Part shown: positions 56,230 to 64,000 of the stretch, in pieces
Layout of the letters: each line of letters begins with the position of its first letter
How positions within the stretch are numbered: position 1 is the stretch's first letter
NCBI RefSeq assembly: GCF_047495875.1
Contig: NC_092473.1
Location: 15,219,733-15,283,732, forward strand
Length of the DNA stretch: 64,000 nt
Source of the DNA: Pithys albifrons albifrons
Taxonomy: Eukaryota > Chordata > Aves > Passeriformes > Thamnophilidae
Reading direction: 5' to 3'
The notes under the pieces: model-generated
Databases searched by the model: none
Seen by the model: the letters and a program-made list of their open reading frames with translations, nothing else
What the model was told of the DNA's origin: nothing
Made by a program: the position numbers and the translations under genes

Positions 56230-59030
56230 TACTCTAAAGCAGAGCAAAGGAGTTAAAATTTTGTTACCAGCTCTGGAAACCCTTCAGGGCTGTTGCTGGG
56301 GGTCTCCATGGGGTCACAGAGAGGGAGTTTGGAGCACCTTGGAACAGTCACCTCCATCCTCACTGGGATAGACAGACAGCCCTTAGAGATCCAAAATCCT
56401 TCTTGGACAATGAAAGATTCCCAACAACAGGAATAATGACATTCCCTGACTAACACCCAGGTGACTGGTCCTCAAGTATAAGTAAAATTTCTACTCTAAA
56501 GCAGAACAAAGAATAACTCCTTTATATATATTTTCATATAGGCTTGGGAAACCCTTCAGGGATGTTCCTGGGGGTCTACATGGGGTCACAGAGCTGGAGT
56601 TTGGAGCACCTTGGAACAGTCACCTCCATCCTCACTGGGATGGACACACAACCCTTAGAGATCCAAAATCCTTCCTGGACAATGGGAGATTCCCAAACAA
56701 CAGGAATAATGACATTTCTTACCTACCACCCAGGTGACTGGTTCTTAAGTATAACTAAAATTTCTTCTCTAAAGCAAAGCAAAGGAGTTAATATTTTCAT
56801 ACAGGCTTGGGAGACCCTTCAGGGCTGTTGCTGGGGGTCTACACGGGGTCACAGAGCTGGAGTTTGGAGCACCTTGGAACAGTCAACTCCATCCTCTCTG
56901 GGATGGACAAACAACCCTTACAGATCCAAATGACATTCCCTGACTAACTCCCAGGTGACTGGTCCTTAGATATAAATAAAATTTCCTCTCTAAAGCAGAA
57001 CAGAGAATAACTCCTTTATAGATAGTTTGGTATCAGCTTGGCAAACCCTTCAGGGATGTTGCTGGAGGTCTCCATGGGGTCACAGAGCTGGAGTTTGGGC
57101 AGTTTGGAGCACCTTGGAACGGTCACCTCCATCCTCCCTGGGATGGACACACAACCCTCAGAGATCCAAAATCCTTCTTGGACAATGAAAGATTCCCAAA
57201 CAACAGGAATAATGACATTTCTTACCTACCACCCAGGTTACTGGTTCTTAAGTATAACTAAAATTTCTTCTCTAAAGCAGAACAAAGAATAACTCCTTTA
57301 TATATATATATTCATACAGGCTTGGGAAACCCTTCAGGGATGTTGCTGGGGGTCTACACAGGGTCACAGAGCTGGAGTTTGGAGCACCTTGGAATGGTCA
57401 CCTCCATCCTCTCTGGGATAGACAGACAACCCTCAGAGATCCAAAATCCTTCCTGGACAATGAAAGATTCCCAACAACAGGAATCATAACATTCCCTGAC
57501 TAACACCCAGGTGACTGGTCCTCAAGTATAACTAAAATTTCTTCTCTAAAGCAGAGCAAAGGAGTTAATATTTTGGTATAGGCTTGGGAAGCCCTTCAAG
57601 GATGTTGCTGGGGGTCTACATGGGGTTACAGAGATGGAGTTTGGCCAGTTTGGAGCACCTTGGAATGGTCACCTCCATCCTCACTGGGATGGACAGACAG
57701 CCCTCAGAGATCCAAAATCCTTCCTGGACAATGGGAGATTCCCAAACAACAGGAATAATGACATTTCTTACCTACCACCCAGGTGACTGGTCCTTAGATA
57801 TGAGTAGAATTTCTTCTCTAAAGCAGAGCAAAGGAGTTAATATTTTCATACAGGCTTGGGAAGCCCTTCAAGGATGTTGCTGGGGGTCTACATGGGGTCA
57901 CAGAGCTGGAGTTTGGAGCACCTTGGAACAGTCAACTCCATCCTCTCTGGGATGGACAAACAACCCTTAGAGATCCAAATGACATTCCCTGACTAACTCC
58001 CAGGTGACTGGTCCTTAGATATAAATAAAATTTCCTCTCTAAAGCAGAACAGAGAATAACTCCTTTATAGATAGTTTGGTATCAGCTTGGCAAACCCTTC
58101 AGGGCTGTTGCTGGGGGTCTAAATAGGGTTACAGAGATGGAGTTTGGAGCACCTTGGAATGGTCACCTCCATCCTCCCTGGGATAGACAGACAGCCCTTA
58201 GAGATCCAAAATCCTTCTTGGACAATGAAAGATTCCCAACAACAGGAATAATGACATTCCCTGACTAACACCCAGGTGACTGGTCCTCAAGTATAAGTAA
58301 AATTTCTACTCTAAAGCAGAACAAAGAATAACTCCTTTATATATATTTTCATACAGGCTTGGGAAACCCTTTAGGGATGTTCCTGGGGGTCTACATGGGG
58401 TCACAGAGCTGGAGTTTGGAGCACCTTGGAACAGTCAACTCCATCCTCTCTGGGATGGACAGACAGCCCTCAGAGATCAAAAATCCTTCCTGGACAATGA
58501 AAGATTCCCAACAACAGGAATAATGACACTTCTTACCTACCACCCAGGTGACTGGTTCTTAAGTATAACTAAAATTTCTTCTCTAAAGCAGAGCAAAGGA
58601 GTTAATATTTTCATACAGGCTTGGCAAACCCTTCAGGGCTGTTGCTGGGGGTCTACACAGGGTCACAGAGCTGGAGTTTGGAGCACCTTGGAACAGTCAA
58701 CTCCATCCTCTCTGGGATGGACAGACAGCCCTCAGAGATCAAAAATCCTTCCTGGACAATGAAAGATTCCCAAACAACAGGAATAATGACATTCCCTGTC
58801 TAACACCCAGGTGACTGGTCCTCAAGTATAACTAAAATTTCTTCTCTAAAGCAGAGCAAAGGAGTTAATATTTTGGTATAGGCTTGGGAAGCCCTTCAAG
58901 GATGTTGCTGGGGGTCTACATGGGGTTACAGAGATGGAGTTTGGCCAGTTTGAAGCACCTTGGAACGGTCACCTCCATCCTCACTGGGATGAACAGACAA
59001 CTCTTACAGATCTATAACCCTTCCCAGTGG
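56230..59030 (+). repeat. ~230-284-bp tandem array with higher-order structure, next to C1QTNF8 3' end (11 units)
   Basis: The landmark GGAGTTTGG(AGCACC) recurs at about 56324, 56596, 56859, 57089, 57373, 57636, 57907, 58139, 58412, 58672 and 58936. The two short (230 and 232 bp) units lack the same piece and lie 1.05 kb apart. The surrounding variant strings (AGATCCAAATGACATTCCCT, GATAGTTTGGTATCAGC) are identical there, showing duplication of a four-unit block. Confidence 0.95.
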
Positions 59031-59107
59031 AACTCGATGTGCATTTCTAAGAGGGAAGACACTACTGGATGATCTACCAAAGCCTCAAGCCTGGAGCTGG
59101 TGGGTGG

Positions 59108-59655
59108 CTACTCCAGGGCGGGTTTGACCAGGTGGCCATTAAAGATGATGTAAACATCAGACTCCTCACTGTAAATGGCATTTTCCCTCTCCCTCTTGAA
59201 CATCCTCACCCAGACCTCGTCCCCCTCCTGCAGGTCCAGCATGAGGCTCTGGCTCTGCATGATGCTGCGCTCGCTGGGCTGGGCGTACAGGATGGCCACG
59301 TCCTCCTCGTTCCTCATCAGGTGCACGTAGGTCTCCTTGAAGTTCCAGGTGTGCACGTTGAGGCTGAAGTAGTAGACCCCTGGCACGTAGCAGAAGAACC
59401 TCCCCGAGAACATGTTGAAGTGCTGGTAGAGGTTCACGAACTCGGTGTCGAAGGTGACGTGCTGGAAGTAGTCGGAGCTGTGGAGGGGTTTCCTCCTGCC
59501 CACCGAGAAGGCGGCAAAGAGCTGCTTGCAGGAGTGCCCTTGGGGGCCAGGCTGCCCCTTCTGCCCCTTCCGCCCGTTCAGGCCCCGTTGGCCCCTTTCT
59601 CCAGCCTTCCCAACTGCTCCAGGAGGGCCCTTCTCTCCCATCTCGCCCTTCTCAC
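59108..59655 (-). CDS. C1QTNF8: C1QTNF8 exon with collagen stem and C1q domain
   Basis: A 548-nt last coding exon. It encodes the Gly-X-Y stem and the whole C1q domain without frameshift or premature stop. No AATAAA is evident on the minus strand before the tandem array begins about 78 bp beyond the stop. Confidence 0.92.
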
Positions 59656-61203
59656 CTGTGAGCAGGAAGGAAAACCTGGTGAGACACAAGCACGTGAAGC
59701 CGGAGCTGCAGGAACGTCCTGGTGGACACAGAGAAGCTGCTGGAGCACTCACTGCCTTCCTGCACAGAGAGCTGGACATCACTGGCCAGGCACCAGCACC
59801 TTCCCAGTTCTCAGGAGGACAAAGCCAGGTGGAAGCTGGTCTTGGTTCACAAACCAGGACCACGGTGTGGGTGTGACCAAAGCTGTGGATTGTCCACCCT
59901 CTGTGCCATTTCCCAGGAACTGTTCCCAAGGGCCCATTGGCAGCAGCTGCCCAGGGCACAGCTGAGCCCTCAGGCTGGGAGCTGGCTGGGAAAGAAGCCT
60001 GGCAGAGGAGCTGGGAGAACTGCCCTGCAGGGAGTCCTTGGCACCTCCACACCCACCTGAGGGCTCAGCTCTGCCCATGGGCCAGCAACGAGTCCAAACT
60101 CCCCCCTGACTGCCAGAGTCAGATCCCCCAGTGTGGAACTCCCTGCCCTGGGGGAGGCACTGGGGGCTCCCACCCAAACCTGAGGGGATGGAATCTTGGG
60201 GGTTTGGGGACTTCTGGGACCACTCATTGGATCCAGAGGAGGAGCAGAACCTGGACAGGAGGAGCCCCCCACTCTGCCCAGACTGTGCCATCATCTGCAC
60301 CAACAGGTTTGTCCCTTCCTTTTCCTTTGGACTCGGAGGCACCACGTGGGGCTCAGCACAGGGGCCACCAAACCCCCCTGTGTTTGTGCCCCAGGGGGTG
60401 GGTTACACTGCTGGGCTTGGGGGTTAAACCCAATTTCTCTTTGTGCCATTGCATTTATTGTAATGTTGTTATTAAATTATAACTCTGACTTATAATCTCT
60501 TTCATGTTGGGTCCATTTCTCTTCCTGCTTTTACCTTTAACCCATCACAAAGCTCCACCAAGCTTGTGGTGCTGATGTTCCACATCCAACAGTGGAACTC
60601 CATGGCCTGACCATGAGCCCACCCCTTGGGGCAGAGGTGGGGGCAACAGGAGCTTTTGGTTGTGCTGAGATCTGGTTTGGCCCTGGGAGAGATGGTTGGG
60701 ATTCTCTGCTCCAAGGATTCCTGGGACATCTCCTGCATCTTACACTTAATTCTGATTTTTCTCCTTTGCTGAGACAAAAAGTGCACCTGGAGAAAGGGAG
60801 TGACTTTCCCAGTTTTTAAGCCATTTGGTGATAACTTTTGCATCCTGTTGTTAGTGGGGACTTAGAACCAACTTCCAGGATTTGGGATTTGATGGATAAG
60901 ATGATGCAACTCTTCAGTCACTGCTTTTGGGTGAGTCCTGGGTGTGATGGGACAGAGGAACTCCAAGGCTGCCACGGGGCAGCCCTACCCACCTTTGAGG
61001 ATGGTGATGTCTATGGTGGGCTGCACTCTGGGCACCGAGTAGGGGGTGCTGCTCATCCTGGCGTGCCGGGAGGACACGATGGGCACGGGCTGCTCGCCGG
61101 GGCCGCAGCAGCGCACGCAGGACAGGGACGGGCGCCGGGGCAGACCCTTCTCCAGCTCCGCATCGCCAGAGGCCACCAAGAGCAGAAGGAGCACCACCCT
61201 CAT
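59108..61203 (-). CDS. C1QTNF8: Complement C1q tumour necrosis factor-related protein 8
   Basis: A secreted C1q/TNF-superfamily protein; members trimerise through the C-terminal C1q domain and a collagen-like stem. Coding exons are 61203-60993 and 59655-59108 (stop TAG). Splicing (AAAG|GTGGGT donor, TTCCTGCTCACAG|GTGAGAAG acceptor) gives 252 residues, the length I recall for human C1QTNF8. Order: signal peptide ([15 protein letters not shown]), a short Cys-containing N-region (CVRCC), [10 protein letters not shown], about 13 Gly-X-Y triplets ([13 protein letters not shown] to GQPGPQG), then a C1q domain of about 140 residues from [13 protein letters not shown] to HLVKPALE. Strings such as [13 protein letters not shown] and [18 protein letters not shown] are nearly those of human C1QTNF8. 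I chose the ATG at 61203 over one at 61272 because TTTGCTGCTCCAG just before it looks like a splice acceptor. The biological role is poorly known. Confidence 0.9.
59656..60992 (-). other. C1QTNF8: C1QTNF8 intron (largely a dispersed repeat)
   Basis: A 1337-bp intron with GT-AG ends. About 900 bp of it (59870-60780) is the repeat shared with TEKT4 intron. The flanks, about 215 bp on each side, are unique. Confidence 0.8.
59870..60780 (-). repeat. Dispersed repeat, copy 2 (inverted relative to copy 1)
   Basis: Reverse complement of 2935-4130 with one instead of two left sub-units. Matches include CCATTGGCAGCAGCTGCCCA, GGCTTCTTTCCCAGCCAGCT (reversed) and AGATGGTTGGGATTCTCTGC. The translated shadows of the two copies differ by only a few per cent, so they are relatively young or recently homogenised. 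Confidence 0.78.
60993..61203 (-). CDS. C1QTNF8: C1QTNF8 first coding exon (signal peptide)
   Basis: Starts at ATG 61203-61201. Upstream on the minus strand, GTGGCCCTGCTGAAG precedes the ATG and follows a CTGCTCCAG acceptor-like site, so a 5' untranslated exon is expected further right. It encodes the signal peptide and the CVRCC region and ends in phase 1. Confidence 0.82.
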
Positions 61204-61309
61204 CTTCAGCAGGGCCACCTGGAGCAGCAAAGGAACAGCGATTATTAACACAGCCATGCCAATCAGGGCCATCTGTCAGGGTCACCTCCAGGTGCTTTTC
61301 CTGGGATTA

Positions 61310-62312
61310 ATTATTAACAGAACTTGGAGTGGCCCTGGAGACTCTGGGCGGGGATGGAGCTCCACAAACCATGGGAGGCTCCAGGTGTGGGGATGGAGCT
61401 ACACAAACCATGGGAGACTCTGGATGGGGATGGAGCCCCATATCCCCTGGGAGGCTCCAGGTGGGGATGGAGCTCCACATCTCCTGGGAGGCTCCGGGCA
61501 GGGATGGAGCTCCACACCCCATGGGAAACTCTGGGTGGGGATGGAGCTCCCCAAACCATGGGAGGCTCCAGGTGTGGGGATGGAGCTCCACACCCCATGG
61601 GAGGCTCCGGGTGGGGATGGAGCTCCACACCCCCTGGGAAACTCTGGGTGGGGTTGGAGCTCCACACCCCATGGGAGGCTCCAGGTGTGGGGATGGAGCT
61701 CCACACCCCATGGGAGACTCCGGGCAGGGATGGAGCTCCACACCCCATGGGAGACCCCGGGCGGGGATGGAGCTCCCCAAACCATGGGAGGCTCCAGGTG
61801 TGGGGATGGAGCTCCACAAACCGTGGGAGGCTCCAGGTGGTGATGGAGCTCCACATCTCCTGGGAGGCTCCGGGCAGGGATGGAGCTCCACACCCCATGG
61901 GAAACTCTGGGTGGGGTTGGAGCTCCACACCCCATGGGAGGCTCCAGGTGTGGGGATGGAGCTCCACAAACTATGGGAGGCTCCAGGTGGGGATGGAGCT
62001 CCACACCCCATGGGAGACTCCGGGCAGGGATGGAGCTCCACACCCCATGGGAGACTCCAGGCAGGGATGGAGCTCCACAAACCATGGGAGACTCTGGGTG
62101 GGGATGGAGCTCCACAAACCATGGGAGGCTCCAGGTGTGGGGATGGAGCTACACAAACCATGGGAGACTCTGGATGGGGATGGAGCCCCATATCCCCTGG
62201 GAGGCTCCAGGCAGGGATGGAGCTCCACAAACCATGGGAGGCTCCAGGTGTGGGGATAGAGCTCCACACCCCATGGGAGGCTCCAGGTGGGGTTGGAGCT
62301 CCACATCCCCCG
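61310..62312 (+). repeat. 37-39-bp minisatellite upstream of C1QTNF8 (~25 copies)
   Basis: Unit GATGGAGCTCCACACCCCAT, then GGGAGGCTCCGGGTGGG. Variants (ACAAACC/ACACCCC/ACATCTCC/CCCATATCCCC; CAGGTGTGG versus CGGGCAGG) recur in long identical blocks: the order at 61345-61490 is repeated at 62085-62225, showing block duplication. Both strands are stop-free over most of its length. Confidence 0.95.
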
Positions 62313-63267
62313 GGGAAGGGACAACCCCGGGCTCTCATTCCCTGAAATAGCTGCCAAGAGACATCAGGTAAACAAAAGAGTGGGAAAAACCCCTCCAGGG
62401 CAAACAAAACTGCCGGGATCAGGAGCTCCAGCTCAGCTCGAGGTGCACTCGCTGCTCGGCTGCTCCTGGAACAGCCCCCACAAAGGTTCAACCCAAAGTG
62501 TTTCCTCTTGGTTGGTTTGTTCCATCAACATCCTGAAAGAGTCAAAATTAAAGGCAGAACATGCAACTTTATTTAAATACTGAGCCTAACCCTGATTATT
62601 TTTTTGAGGGAAAGCAGAACTAAAAGAAACAAAGAGCGTTTCTCTCCTTGGAATTCTCTCAGCCTGTGGCTGTGACCTCTTCCCAGTAACCTCTTCCCAG
62701 GATGGCTCATGGTTTTGGCCATGCCCATGTGTTGTTCCAGCAGAATTTCTACGTGGACTTTCCATTTTTGTTCTCCAACGTGTGGAATGCAAAGCCAAAT
62801 AGCTCCAAAAACCCCAAACCAAAGTGGGATTTGCTCTGCACAACCACTGGGGTTTGGGATCCTCTGGTACCTTCTCAGCTGCTGCCGGTGAGCTCTGAAG
62901 GCCCTGAGTGAAACCCGGGGAGAAGATGTTGGAGATGGTGCAATGATGGGAATTTTTGTGGCTCCCCATCCCTGGGGAGGGATTGGAGCTGAGGATGGGC
63001 AGCTGCCTCCTCCCTCCATGGGTAATTAGTGTCATTCCACTGATTGCAGTGGTGCTTCATTCAAGATAAAGTGGGTTTGGGTCGATGCCTTCATGGACCT
63101 TCTCCAAAGTCCAATTAGTGAGATGGACTCGCGTTGACCTCAGGCTGGGAACGGCATTTCCAGCTCCTCTTCCACCAGCTTTAACTCCTGGAAAAGGGTG
63201 GAAGGAGCTGTCTGGATGTCCTGGATTTCAGAAATGGCTCCATGAACACACAGTCCCAACTGCAGAG
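62313..63267. other. Unique sequence right of C1QTNF8
   Basis: Contains no recognised coding exon. The C1QTNF8 promoter or 5' exon may lie here, but I could not identify it. Confidence 0.35.
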
Positions 63268-63895
63268 GGAGGGAAGGAGGGAGGGAAGGAAGGAGGGAGG
63301 GAGGGAAGGAGGGAGGGAGGGAAAGAGGAAGGGAGGGAAAGAGGAAGGGAGGGAAAGAAGGAGGGAGGGAAGAAGGAAAGGAGGATGGGAGGGAAGGAAG
63401 GAAGAAGGGAGGGAGGAAGAGAGGGAAGGAAGAAGGGAGGGAAGAAAGGAAGGAGGGAAGGAGGAAAGGAGGAAGGGAGGGAGGAAGAGAGGGAAGGGAG
63501 GGAGGAAGAGAGGGAAGGAGGAAAGGAGGGAGGGAGGGAGGGAGGGAGGGAGGGAGGGAGGAAGGAAGGAAGGAAGGAAGGAAGGAAGGAAGGAAGGAAG
63601 GAAGGAAGGAAGGAAGGAAGGAAGGAAGGAAGGAAGGAAGGAAGGAAGGAAGGAAGGAAGGAAGGAAGGAAGGAAGGAAGGAAGGAAGGAAGGAAGGAAG
63701 GAAGGAAGGAAGGAAGGAAGGAAGGAAGGAAGGAAGGAAGGAAGGAAGGAAGGAAGGAAGGAAGGAAGGAAGGAAGGAAGGAAGGAAGGAAAAGAGGAAG
63801 GGAAGGGAGGGAAGGAAGGGAGGGAAGGAAGGAGGAAGGGAGGGAAAGAGAAAGGGATGGAAGAAAGGAAGGAGGAAAGGAGCAAAGGAGAAAGG
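63268..63895 (+). repeat. GGAA/GAAG/GGGA polypurine tract, ~620 bp
   Basis: An uninterrupted purine run on +. 63550-63790 is a nearly perfect (GAAG)n run of about 60 units; the flanks mix GGGA and GAAA units. False Lys/Glu/Gly-rich (+) and Ser/Phe/Leu/Pro-rich (-) frames result. Confidence 0.97.
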
Positions 63896-64000
63896 TTTGG
63901 GCTTTGCCAGCCTCAAGGATTCCGGGTTCACTCAGGGCTGATCCCTCCTCTTTGGGATAAAGTCTCTTCAGCCCCTGCCAGGAGTGTGGGCAAACAACCA
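63896..64000. other. Unique sequence at window end
   Basis: Nothing recognised. Confidence 0.35.

Noticed and set aside
61204..61272. Upstream ATG at 61272 as the C1QTNF8 start
   Set aside because: The extra 23 codons read through a splice-acceptor-like sequence (TTTGCTGCTCCAG). Starting at 61203 gives a clean signal peptide and the 252-residue family length.
61307..62491. 394-codon minus-strand and 338-codon plus-strand frames upstream of C1QTNF8
   Set aside because: Artefacts of the 37-39-bp array; several overlapping frames on both strands are equally open.
63085..63960. Lys/Glu/Gly-rich frame of 291 codons and Leu/Pro/Ser frames opposite
   Set aside because: Translation of the GGAA microsatellite.

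Overview
The window is vertebrate nuclear DNA from a bird, most likely a songbird (passerine). Intron-containing genes with GT-AG junctions, many CR1 LINE 3' ends (the avian LINE, ending in ATTCTATG-type tails) and two tRNA-Ile-headed SINEs with CR1-like tails (resembling TguSINE1 of zebra finch) support this. High GC content, a CpG island and many minisatellites suggest a microchromosome or subtelomeric region. No sequence search was run; all assignments come from reading the translation and splice sites.

Three protein-coding genes are supported. (1) The last four exons of a tektin, best read as TEKT4, on the + strand (1797-6935); its N-terminal half lies left of the window. (2) SSTR5, somatostatin receptor 5, an intronless 370-residue GPCR frame on + (35904-37016). 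A CpG island at about 26.75-29.35 kb is a candidate promoter, and splice-acceptor-like sequence sits just before its ATG. (3) C1QTNF8, a secreted collagen/C1q-domain protein, on - (two coding exons, 61203-60993 and 59655-59108). SSTR5(+) followed by C1QTNF8(-) matches the human 16p13.3 order as I remember it, and Tekt4 is close to Sstr5 in mouse, which supports the names. The genes do not form a pathway: one is a ciliary/flagellar structural protein, one a Gi-coupled hormone receptor, one a secreted C1q/TNF-related factor.

Layout: 1-7.05 kb, TEKT4 3' half, with introns holding a CR1 dimer, a dispersed repeat, a SINE and three minisatellites. 7.08-14.1 kb, a 220-bp satellite, a CR1 reverse-transcriptase fragment carrying a 31-bp minisatellite, an AT-rich array and a 2-kb 32-bp array. 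14.1-26.7 kb, intergenic with CR1 clusters, a 24-bp array and a 71-bp array. 26.7-29.4 kb, CpG island with two G-rich arrays. 29.4-38.4 kb, SSTR5 and flanks. 38.4-56.2 kb, intergenic with CR1 composites, a 1.2-kb GATA array and four minisatellites. 56.2-62.3 kb, C1QTNF8 flanked on both sides by tandem arrays. 63.27-63.89 kb, a pure GGAA/GAAG tract.

The most unusual features are in the repeats. One CR1 subfamily carries a long, nearly perfect hairpin just before its 3' end (eight copies here plus one half copy that runs into the GATA array). Three kinds of CR1 'dimer' recur with the same junctions at distant loci. A minisatellite has expanded from CR1 reverse-transcriptase coding sequence. The SSTR5 upstream acceptor segment is triplicated. 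A roughly 0.9-1.3-kb dispersed repeat lies in opposite orientation in introns of TEKT4 and C1QTNF8, 56 kb apart.
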